Positions 1-6,345 of a stretch of 8,222 nucleotides of DNA are shown piece by piece. Numbering within the stretch: the stretch's first letter is position 1; each line of letters opens with the position of its first letter. The position numbers and the translations under genes are program-made. This DNA comes from JAOTYV01 sp964469835 (lineage in GTDB: Bacteria > Pseudomonadota > Alphaproteobacteria > UBA8366): the NCBI GenBank assembly GCA_964469835.1, contig CAYYBI010000331.1:1-8222 (forward strand). Reading direction: 5' to 3'. The notes below the pieces were generated by a model. That model was not told the DNA's origin. It made no database searches and worked only from the letters and a program-made list of their open reading frames with translations.

Positions 1-135
1 ACCGCCAAGCCCGTCAGCGACGGCAGCGATTCCGGTCGCTCCGGCGTTGTTCCCATCGGGCATCACGGCGTCCTGATTCTGCGTTCGGGATACACCGACG
101 TTGGTGCGGCCGGTCCATTCGTATTCGATGGTCAT
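1..135 (-). CDS. PP2C-family Ser/Thr protein phosphatase, N-terminal fragment (3' end outside window)
   Basis: Reading the minus strand from the ATG at 135 gives 45 codons with no stop before the window edge. The peptide begins MTIEYEWTGRTNVGV and has two hallmarks of metal-dependent PP2C phosphatases. One is an S-R-x-x-N-Q-D segment (Asp at residue 22) matching the usual R-x-x-N-E-D. The other is V-A-D-G-L-G-G (Asp at residue 41) matching the D-G-M-G-G metal site. Family members remove phosphate from Ser/Thr of cytoplasmic proteins, often opposing a Hanks-type kinase; which partner applies here cannot be seen. Gln replaces the common Glu before the first Asp. A weak purine stretch (GGAAG, about 9 bases upstream) could serve as ribosome binding site. 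The gene diverges from the truncated addA, a position where this family is not normally found. The family call rests on two short motifs. Confidence 0.68.
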   Translation of the reverse strand, partial: MTIEYEWTGRTNVGVSRTQNQDAVMPDGNNAGATGIAAVADGLGG

Positions 136-222
136 GGTGGGTCACTTCCAGCTTTGCCTTGTTTCCCAGCAGGTTCGGCGATTCTCAGGACCGAGCCGTC
201 GTCAGGGCCACACCAGCAGGCG
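136..222. other. Junction between phosphatase gene and truncated addA
   Basis: These 87 bases separate the minus-strand phosphatase start from the first AddA-like codon at 223. The plus frame of addA stays open through here to base 1, but the peptide it encodes does not resemble the N-terminal part of AddA; upstream of 136 it is simply antisense to the phosphatase. A minus frame ends in TGA at 132–134, overlapping the phosphatase ATG by four bases. Its last codons are poor in third-position G/C compared with the real genes here, so I do not call it a gene. An 8-base direct repeat, CCAGCAGG, lies at 166–173 and 213–220. The loss of AddA similarity places a breakpoint at roughly 205–225. Confidence 0.5.
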
Positions 223-2754
223 ATGCCCGATGCCGCTGATATCCTGGTCCGGGAACAGCAGCGCCTTGAAGTGGTGCTGGACCGCCGCCGCGCCGTCGTG
301 ACGGCGCGGGCAAGCGCCGCGCTCATGTGTCTCGGCGCGGCGATCCTGGACGCCTACGAGGCGGCCAAGCGGCGGCGGGTGCAGCTCGATTACGACGATT
401 TGATCATCAAGGCCCGCAATCTCCTGAAGGATCAGGGAGAGGGCTTCGCCGCCTGGGTATTGTACAAGATCGACGGTGGACTCGATCACATCCTGATCGA
501 CGAGTCGCAGGATACCAACCCGGATCAATGGGAAATCGTTGCCGCGCTGGCGGAGGAGTTCTTCGCCGGCGAAGGCGCACGGAACATTGAGCGCAGCGTG
601 TTCGCGGTCGGTGATGCGAAACAGTCGATCTTCAGTTTTCAGCGCGCCGACCCTGCCGCGTTCCGGGAATACCGCGATCATTTCGACCGGCGCGTCCAGG
701 CCGCCGAACGCAAATGGGATCCGGTCGAGCTGGACATCTCCTTCCGGTCCACCGAGGCGGTGCTGCAGGCGGTCGATGCGGTGTTCGCGCGCAGTCCCGC
801 GCGGGACGGCGTGGTCGAGCCGGGCGAAACCCTGAAGCATGTCGCCTATCGTGCCGGGCAAGGCGGGATGGTGGAGCTGTGGCCCGTGGTCGAGCCGGAA
901 ACCCATGAAAGCCCGTCCTGGGAACCGCCGGTGCGGCGGCGTGCCCTGCTGGCGCCGCACCGGCGGCTGGCCATGGTAATCGCCCGACAGGTGACCCAGT
1001 GGATCGGGCACGATGCGCTGCCGTCGCGCAACCGGCCGGTGCGGCCCGGTGACATCATGATCCTGCTGCGCACGCGCGGCATGTTGATGGAGGAGCTGGT
1101 GCGGGCGCTGAAGACCGCCGGCGTGCCGGTGGCCGGGGTCGACCGAATGGCGTTGACCGAGCAACTCGCGGTGATGGATTTGATTGCGCTGGGCCAGTTT
1201 CTGCTGCTGCCGGATGACGATCTGACCTTGGCCACGGTCCTCAAGGGCCCGTTGATTGGCCTGGACGATGACGCCCTGTTCGCGCTGGCCCATGGCCGCG
1301 GCAGCCGCAGCCTTTGGCAGCGGCTCGCGGATCTGTCCGAGAACGCGCCCGAACTCGGCGCCGCGCATGCCTGGCTGGCCGGGCTGCTTGCGGAAACGGA
1401 TTTTCGTCCGCCATACGAACTCTTTGCCTCGGTGCTGACCCGCGCGGCGAGCCGTCCCGGTGTCAGCGGCTGGCAGTGCATGATCGAGCGCCTGGGCCCC
1501 GAGGCGGAAGATCCGATCGATGAATTTCTCGCCCAGGCGTTGGCGTTCGAGCGCAGCCATGCTCCGTCTTTGCAGGGTTTCCTGCGGTGGCTCGAGGCGG
1601 GCGCGGTGGAGATCAAGCGGGACCTGGAGCAAGGTGAGCGCGACGAGGTACGGGTCATGACGGTGCATGGCGCCAAAGGGCTGCAAGCGCCGATCGTCAT
1701 CCTTCCGGACGCCACGACCAAACCCCGGGGTGGGCATGGTCCGGAATTGCTGTGGCTCGACGGCGCGTTTCCGGTCTGGCCGCCGAAGCGGAATATGGAA
1801 GAAACGCTGTGCCGGCAGGCACGATCGGAGGCTAACCGCCGGCGCGACGAGGAATATCGCCGCCTGCTCTATGTCGCGATGACCCGTGCCGAGGATAGGC
1901 TTTATGTGTGCGGCGCCGCGGGCGGCCAGAAAATCGCCGAGGATTGCTGGTACGGCCTCGTGGCGGCGGGGTTGGAGAGTATCGCCGAGCCGGCGGAGTT
2001 CGATTTTCGCGACGGCGGGGCGTCGGGCTGGGCGGGACCGGGGCTGCGGCTGGTCAATCCACAGCGCGCCGAACCGCAGAAGGACGATCCGACCCGGCAT
2101 GAACGGATGGTCCTGCCCTCCCGGGAAGACTGGATGGATCGTCCCGCCCCGCCGGAACCGCTGCCGCCCCGGCCGCTGGCGCCGTCCCGCCCGTCGGGCG
2201 CGGAACCGCCGGTATTGTCGCCGGTGATCCAGTCGGAGGCGGCCGGCATGCGGCGCGGATCCATTATTCCTCGGCTCCTGCAGGCTCTGCCCGACCTGCC
2301 CGCCGACGCCCGGCGCCGGGCGTGTGCCGAGTATCTCGCCCAACCGGCGCAAGGGCTCGATGGCGCGGCGCAGACGGAAATCGTGGAAGAAGTGACGGCG
2401 ATTCTCGAGTCGCCCGATTTTGGCATCTTTTTTGGCCCCAACAGCCGCGCCGAAGTCCCTGTAATCGGGGCCGTCGAGGGACCGGACGGGCCGACGGTCG
2501 TGTCCGGCCAGGTCGACCGGCTGGTGGTCGAGCCGGGCCGAATTCTCGTGCTTGACTACAAATCCGCCCGCCCGGCGCCGCTCACGGCCGCCGAAACGCC
2601 TCCCGCCTATCTGTGGCAGATGGCGGCGTATCGCGCGGTTTTGCAGCAGATATGGCAAGATCGCCCGGTAGAGTGCGGGCTGCTGTGGACGGCGGTGCCG
2701 CGGCTCGTGATGGTAACCGAATGGTTGCTTGACCCGCCGCTGAGCCGTTCCTAG
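223..2754 (+). CDS. addA: Truncated double-strand break repair helicase-nuclease AddA (probable pseudogene)
   Basis: This encodes the C-terminal two thirds of AddA, the helicase-nuclease subunit that with AddB resects DNA ends for RecA-dependent repair. From the ATG at 223 it is 843 residues; alphaproteobacterial AddA is usually about 1,150. Visible UvrD-like motifs are II (DESQD, residues 93–97), III (GDAKQS, 130), IV (SFRS, 173), V (VHGAKG, 481) and VI (MTRAED, 553). A Pro-rich linker and RecB-type nuclease domain follow: GQVDRL at 762, LDYKS at 777, QMAAY at 799. The N-terminal Q motif, Walker A and motif Ia are absent, so ATP hydrolysis is not expected. In the segment RRGSIIPRLLQ, Pro683 stands where the family has the metal-binding His. 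No internal stop or frameshift is seen, so any inactivation looks recent. The start is uncertain: the frame is open to base 1, a TTG at 154 is possible, and neither start has a good ribosome binding site. The AddA identity is very secure; its status as a gene is not. Confidence 0.85.
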   Translation: MPDAADILVREQQRLEVVLDRRRAVVTARASAALMCLGAAILDAYEAAKRRRVQLDYDDLIIKARNLLKDQGEGFAAWVLYKIDGGLDHILIDESQDTNPDQWEIVAALAEEFFAGEGARNIERSVFAVGDAKQSIFSFQRADPAAFREYRDHFDRRVQAAERKWDPVELDISFRSTEAVLQAVDAVFARSPARDGVVEPGETLKHVAYRAGQGGMVELWPVVEPETHESPSWEPPVRRRALLAPHRRLAMVIARQVTQWIGHDALPSRNRPVRPGDIMILLRTRGMLMEELVRALKTAGVPVAGVDRMALTEQLAVMDLIALGQFLLLPDDDLTLATVLKGPLIGLDDDALFALAHGRGSRSLWQRLADLSENAPELGAAHAWLAGLLAETDFRPPYELFASVLTRAASRPGVSGWQCMIERLGPEAEDPIDEFLAQALAFERSHAPSLQGFLRWLEAGAVEIKRDLEQGERDEVRVMTVHGAKGLQAPIVILPDATTKPRGGHGPELLWLDGAFPVWPPKRNMEETLCRQARSEANRRRDEEYRRLLYVAMTRAEDRLYVCGAAGGQKIAEDCWYGLVAAGLESIAEPAEFDFRDGGASGWAGPGLRLVNPQRAEPQKDDPTRHERMVLPSREDWMDRPAPPEPLPPRPLAPSRPSGAEPPVLSPVIQSEAAGMRRGSIIPRLLQALPDLPADARRRACAEYLAQPAQGLDGAAQTEIVEEVTAILESPDFGIFFGPNSRAEVPVIGAVEGPDGPTVVSGQVDRLVVEPGRILVLDYKSARPAPLTAAETPPAYLWQMAAYRAVLQQIWQDRPVECGLLWTAVPRLVMVTEWLLDPPLSRS

Positions 2755-2806
2755 ATTCAATGAGATTGTAGCGCTCGAGTGCGCCCCGATATGTACGGCC
2801 CCATTG

Positions 2807-2812
2807 AAGGAG
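2807..2812 (+). promoter_or_regulatory. Ribosome binding site of trxA
   Basis: AAGGAG lies seven bases before the ATG at 2820. It is a near-perfect Shine-Dalgarno match and fixes the trxA start. It is one of the strongest such sites in the window, fitting a highly expressed thioredoxin. Confidence 0.85.
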
Positions 2813-2819
2813 CAAGTTT

Positions 2820-3143
2820 ATGAGTTCACCTGTCAAAGTAGGCGACGACGATTTCGAAAGCAGTGTGTTGAAGGCGAAAGGGCCGGTTTTGGTTGATTTC
2901 TGGGCGGAATGGTGCGGCCCATGCAAAATGATCGCCCCGGCACTGGAAGACATCGCCGGCGACATGGCGGGTAAGGTTACGGTCGCCAAGCTGAACATCG
3001 ATGACAATCCGCACACCCCGTCGAAGTTCGACGTGCGCGGCATTCCGACCTTGATTCTGTTCAAGGACGGACAGGTTGCGGCCCGCAAGGTCGGCGCGCT
3101 GCCGAAAAGCCAGCTCGTGGAATGGGTCGAATCCGTGATCTGA
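2820..3143 (+). CDS. trxA: Thioredoxin
   Basis: This is a complete 107-residue cytoplasmic thioredoxin, the usual family length. It reduces disulfides in client proteins such as ribonucleotide reductase and PAPS reductase and is itself reduced by thioredoxin reductase. The active site WCGPCK spans residues 31–36, with redox cysteines 32 and 35. The buried acid Asp26 and the cis-proline in GIPT (Pro76) are present, and no signal peptide is visible. The start is set by a strong AAGGAG site. The gene follows addA on the same strand after 65 bases, as is common in Alphaproteobacteria, and ends before a strong terminator. It may be cotranscribed with addA or have its own promoter in the gap; no convincing promoter boxes are seen there. 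The protein looks fully functional, in contrast to its broken neighbour. Confidence 0.97.
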   Translation: MSSPVKVGDDDFESSVLKAKGPVLVDFWAEWCGPCKMIAPALEDIAGDMAGKVTVAKLNIDDNPHTPSKFDVRGIPTLILFKDGQVAARKVGALPKSQLVEWVESVI

Positions 3144-3170
3144 CCCGGTCATCCACGCCGCAGACTTGGG

Positions 3171-3193
3171 CCCCGCCGGATCGGCGGGGTTTT
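3171..3193 (+). terminator. Factor-independent terminator after trxA
   Basis: CCCCGCCG (3171–3178) and CGGCGGGG (3182–3189) form a perfect eight-pair G/C stem with a three-base GAT loop, followed at once by four T residues (3190–3193). It starts 28 bases after the trxA stop. Read on the minus strand the same hairpin has no T-run after it, so it should end trxA transcription but probably not folC transcription from the other side. Confidence 0.88.
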
Positions 3194-3243
3194 CGTCTGT
3201 CTGGGCCCAGAAATGCGCGCCGTAGCGGCCCGAAATGATGATT

Positions 3244-4602
3244 TCAGCTGATGGTGCGGCCTTTGTTGCCGCCGTCATCGTTTAGCTGGTCCTGCGCCAG
3301 GACCGACCCCGCCAGGAACAGCGATCCGCAAATCAGTATCCGTGCCGGCCCCGGTTCCGTCGCCACGATGTCGGCTAGCGCGTTTTCGACCGACGGCGCC
3401 GGGGCGCTGCGAATGTCGACCTCGGTCGCGGCTTCCGCCGCTTCCGCGGCGCTCAGGCTGCCGTCCTGGTTATCGATCGTCACCGCCCGCAAGGCGGACA
3501 CCAAGTCGGTCATCGGCCGCAGGAAGTGCTGCGGCGTCTTGCGTTGCATCATGCCGAAGATCAGATAAAGCGGCTTGTCCCGCCAATTTCGCAACGTCTC
3601 CGCCAGGGCTTCACCGGCGGCGGGATTGTGGCCGCCATCGAGCCACAACTCCCAATCGGCGGGCAAAACCTGGGCAAACCGGCCCGCATCGAGACGCTGC
3701 AAACGCGCCGGCCACTGCACCGCCGGCAGGCCTTCGGCGATCGCGGTGTCGGGGATTTCGAGCGCCCCGAACTGTTCGAGGCAGGCGACCGCGGTGCCGG
3801 CGTTGATGAGTTGATGCCGGCCGGTCAAACCGGGCTGCGGCAGATCGAGCGCGATCTGGGACGAGCGATAGCGCATGCCGGAGGCGGTTGGTTCGACCGC
3901 CCAGTCACGGCCATATAGGAAGGGCCGGGCGTTGACCGCTTCCGCCTGTTGCAGCAACACCGCTTTCGCTTGCTCGTATTGCGGGGCGATGATCGAGGGA
4001 ACGCCGGGTTTCTGGATCGCGCCTTTTTCGGCGGCAATGCGGCGGATGGTGTCGCCGAGAAAATGCATATGGTCCATCGAGACCGGCGTGATCACCGTGG
4101 CCGCCGGCCGGTCGATCACGTTTGTCGCGTCGAAACGGCCACCGAGGCCGGTTTCCAGAAGCAGCACATCCGCCTCGCTGCGACTGAAGGCGAGCAGCGC
4201 GGCCGCCGTAGTGATTTCGAAATATGTAATTGCGTCGCCATCATTCACGCGCTCGCATTCGGTCAGGACGTCTACCAGTTCGGATTCGGTGATTTCGGCG
4301 CCGCCCAAGCGAATTCGTTCGTTGAAGCGGACCAGATGTGGCGAAGTGTAGACGTGCACATGATGTCCGGCGGTTTCCAGAATGGCCCGCATGAAGGCGA
4401 TCACCGACCCCTTGCCGTTGGTCCCCGCGACATGGATGGTGGGTGGCAGATGATCCTGCGGCCGCCCCAGCCGTTCCAGCAGAACCAGGATTCGATCCAG
4501 CGAAAGATCGATGATCTTTGGGTGAAGGCGGTTTAGACGCTCGAGGACGTCGCCGCTGCGCTGGTCAGTCGTCGGCCGCTTCCGGGCGAGCTTGAACATC
4601 AT
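3244..4602 (-). CDS. folC: Dihydrofolate synthase / folylpolyglutamate synthase
   Basis: FolC is an ATP-dependent cytoplasmic ligase of the Mur ligase fold. It joins glutamate to dihydropteroate and extends the polyglutamate tail of folates. The 452-residue protein shows the P-loop AGTNGKGS (59–66), the loop GLGGRFDATNV (152–162), and MDHMHFLGD (176–184). It also has the AEKG segment with the lysine that is carbamylated in the family (Lys193), and DGGHNP (322–327) in the C-terminal domain. The length is close to normal. The ATG at 4602 overlaps the end of accD by 38 bases. A second ATG at 4599 is equally possible, and no ATG, GTG or TTG lies between there and the conserved LNRLHPKIIDLSL region. 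No clear Shine-Dalgarno site precedes it, which suggests translation coupled to accD. It is the last gene of the minus-strand group and converges on trxA. Confidence 0.95.
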   Translation of the reverse strand: MMFKLARKRPTTDQRSGDVLERLNRLHPKIIDLSLDRILVLLERLGRPQDHLPPTIHVAGTNGKGSVIAFMRAILETAGHHVHVYTSPHLVRFNERIRLGGAEITESELVDVLTECERVNDGDAITYFEITTAAALLAFSRSEADVLLLETGLGGRFDATNVIDRPAATVITPVSMDHMHFLGDTIRRIAAEKGAIQKPGVPSIIAPQYEQAKAVLLQQAEAVNARPFLYGRDWAVEPTASGMRYRSSQIALDLPQPGLTGRHQLINAGTAVACLEQFGALEIPDTAIAEGLPAVQWPARLQRLDAGRFAQVLPADWELWLDGGHNPAAGEALAETLRNWRDKPLYLIFGMMQRKTPQHFLRPMTDLVSALRAVTIDNQDGSLSAAEAAEAATEVDIRSAPAPSVENALADIVATEPGPARILICGSLFLAGSVLAQDQLNDDGGNKGRTIS

Positions 4603-5527
4603 TTGCGATCTGTGTGTCGGTGGCAGCGGGGACGGCCGCGGTCTGTTCGGTCGGCAAAGCGAGGATCTCGCCGGTCGGCTGCCGCTTGAGCAGGATCGAA
4701 ATGCTGCGGATGAGCGTGTCGCGCAGCTCGGACCGCTTCACGACGATGTCGACGATGCCGTGTTCCAGGAGATATTCTGCGCGTTGAAAGCCTTCGGGAA
4801 GGGTTTCCCGCACGGTTTGTTCAATTACGCGGGCGCCGGCGAAGCCGATCATGGCGCCCGTTTCGGCGATGTGCAGGTCGCCCAGCATGGCGAAGCTTGC
4901 GGTCACGCCGCCGGTCGTCGGGTCCGCCAGCAGGACGATGTAGGGCAGGCCGGCTTCCTTCACCTCCTGAACCGCGATCACCGTTCTGGGCAACTGCATC
5001 AGCGACAGTGCGCCTTCCTGCATGCGCGCGCCGCCGGAGGCGGGCACGGCAATCAGCGGCGCTTGTTGCGCCACGGCGAGACGGGCGGCGGCGATGATAC
5101 CGTCGCCGACCGCCATGCCCATGGAGCCGCCGAGGAATCCGAAATCCAGGGCAACGACGACCGTATCAATTCCACCAATCTTGCCATGCGCGACGACAAC
5201 CGCGTCCTCTTCACCGGTTCGGGCACGGGCGTCGCGCAAGCGGTCCGTGTATTTTTTCTGGTCACGGAAGCGCAGCGGATCGACCGGCGCCACGGGCAGC
5301 TCGATGCGATGGTATTCGCTGTCGTCGAACAGCAGCTCCATGCGTTGAATGGCGCCGAGCCGCATGTGGTGTCCACAGTGCTGGCAGACATTCAAATTGG
5401 CCTCGAGATCGCGATGGAAAATCATCTGGCCGCATTTCGGGCATTTGTGCCATAGGTTATCCGGCACGTCCTTGCGCGTGACAAGGGCCTGTAGCTTGGG
5501 CCGGACGAAGTTTGTCAGCCAGTTCAT
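4565..5527 (-). CDS. accD: Acetyl-CoA carboxylase carboxyltransferase subunit beta
   Basis: AccD pairs with AccA to move carboxylate from biotin on AccB to acetyl-CoA, giving malonyl-CoA for fatty acid synthesis. The 320-residue protein has the N-terminal four-cysteine zinc ribbon (Cys29, Cys32, Cys48, Cys51). The crotonase-like carboxyltransferase core follows: GGSMG (133–137), SGGARMQEG (164–172), TTGGVTASFAMLGD (204–217) and GFAGARVI (228–235). After about residue 285 comes a poorly conserved Ala/Asp/Glu-rich tail, making it a little longer than E. coli AccD (304 residues). The ATG at 5527 overlaps the trpA stop as ATGA, and GGGAG sits nine bases upstream inside trpA. This trpFBA–accD–folC order is common in Alphaproteobacteria. 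The tight coupling suggests that trpA and accD are made from one message. Confidence 0.97.
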   Translation of the reverse strand: MNWLTNFVRPKLQALVTRKDVPDNLWHKCPKCGQMIFHRDLEANLNVCQHCGHHMRLGAIQRMELLFDDSEYHRIELPVAPVDPLRFRDQKKYTDRLRDARARTGEEDAVVVAHGKIGGIDTVVVALDFGFLGGSMGMAVGDGIIAAARLAVAQQAPLIAVPASGGARMQEGALSLMQLPRTVIAVQEVKEAGLPYIVLLADPTTGGVTASFAMLGDLHIAETGAMIGFAGARVIEQTVRETLPEGFQRAEYLLEHGIVDIVVKRSELRDTLIRSISILLKRQPTGEILALPTEQTAAVPAATDTQIANDVQARPEAADD

Positions 5528-6345
5528 GCGTTGCGCACTCCCGCTGCCAATTCACCAACAAAGTCGAGTACGGAGTCGACAAGATCGGCCGCCGGCTCCC
5601 CCGTCGCCGTGAGGGCATCTTCGATGCGGCGGACAATCGCCGAGCCAACGACGGCGGCATCGGCAGCCATGGAGATCGCCCGCGCATCGGCGCCGGTATT
5701 GATTCCAAAGCCAACGGCGATCGGCAGGTCGGTCTGGGCGCGCAGCCGGGCCACCGCCGCGCGCACCTCTTTTTCCTGCACCGTTTTGGTCCCGGTTATG
5801 CCCATAATCGACACGTAATAGACGAATCCGCTGGCATTTGATAGCACTACGGGCAAGCGCGCCGCGTCGGTGGTTGGCGTGGCCAGCCGGATCCAATTGA
5901 CGCCGGCGGCGACCGCGGGTTCGCAGAGTTCCACATCCTCTTCCGGCGGCAGGTCGACAATGATCAAGCCGTCGACGCCAGCGTCCTTGGCGTCACGCAG
6001 GAAGGCGTCGACGCCATACTTATAAATCGGGTTGTAATACCCCATCAGGATCAGGGGCGTGTCTTTGTCCGTTTCGCGCAACGCTTGCGCCAGCGCCAGC
6101 GTGCGTTTCAGCGTCGCGCCGGCGCGCAGCGCGCGTTGCGAGGATGCCTGAATGGCGGGCCCATCGGCCATCGGATCGGTAAAGGGCATGCCCAACTCGA
6201 TCAGGTCGGCGCCGGCGGCCGGTAGGCCGAGGATGATCCGCTTCGAGGTTTCGTGATCGGGATCGCCCGCGGTCAGAAAAGTGACCAATCCGCCCCGGCC
6301 TTCGGCGCGCAACGCGGCGAATCGCGCTTCGATCCGGCCGGTCAT
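5524..6345 (-). CDS. trpA: Tryptophan synthase alpha chain
   Basis: TrpA cleaves indole-3-glycerol phosphate to indole and glyceraldehyde-3-phosphate and passes indole to TrpB through the tunnel of the alpha2-beta2 complex. The 273-residue TIM barrel carries FLTAGDP (23–29) and the catalytic glutamate and aspartate in IELGMPFTDPMADGP (Glu50, Asp61). It also has Tyr176 in YYVS, MGITGTK (181–187) on the flexible loop 6, and the phosphate-binding VGFGI (211–215) and GSAIV (234–238). The frame is open further upstream, but those 56 codons lie inside trpB and look nothing like TrpA. The ATG at 6345 overlaps the trpB stop as ATGA and gives the normal N-terminus, MTGRIEARF. The stop overlaps the accD start in the same way, so trpB, trpA and accD are probably translated in sequence. 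All expected active-site residues are present. Confidence 0.97.
   Translation of the reverse strand: MTGRIEARFAALRAEGRGGLVTFLTAGDPDHETSKRIILGLPAAGADLIELGMPFTDPMADGPAIQASSQRALRAGATLKRTLALAQALRETDKDTPLILMGYYNPIYKYGVDAFLRDAKDAGVDGLIIVDLPPEEDVELCEPAVAAGVNWIRLATPTTDAARLPVVLSNASGFVYYVSIMGITGTKTVQEKEVRAAVARLRAQTDLPIAVGFGINTGADARAISMAADAAVVGSAIVRRIEDALTATGEPAADLVDSVLDFVGELAAGVRNA

Noticed and set aside
154..222. TTG at 154 as the addA start, adding 23 residues
   Set aside because: The extra residues do not resemble AddA and no ribosome binding site precedes the TTG. The ATG at 223 coincides with the onset of similarity, although neither start may be used.
132..326. Minus-strand frame ending in a four-base overlap with the phosphatase start, as if an upstream operon partner
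   Set aside because: Most of it is antisense to addA, and its last codons have low third-position G/C (AGA, CCT, AAA, CAA, GGA), unlike real genes here. The overlap is probably chance.
202..2760. 852-codon open frame on the minus strand across addA
   Set aside because: It mirrors addA, is rich in Arg, Gly, Pro and His, and shows no recognisable domain. Such long antisense frames are usual opposite GC-rich genes, and addA has clear helicase and nuclease motifs.
2766..2795. Promoter-like TTGTAG and GATATG before trxA
   Set aside because: Each hexamer matches only three of six consensus bases. This is too weak to call, though trxA may well have its own promoter.
3200..3211. Perfect 12-base palindrome TCTGGGCCCAGA after the trxA terminator
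   Set aside because: It has no loop for a stable long hairpin, no T-run, and is not repeated elsewhere, so it is probably incidental.
4592..5455. 287-codon plus-strand frame opposite accD
   Set aside because: It is the antisense shadow of accD; the minus strand holds the zinc ribbon and carboxyltransferase motifs.
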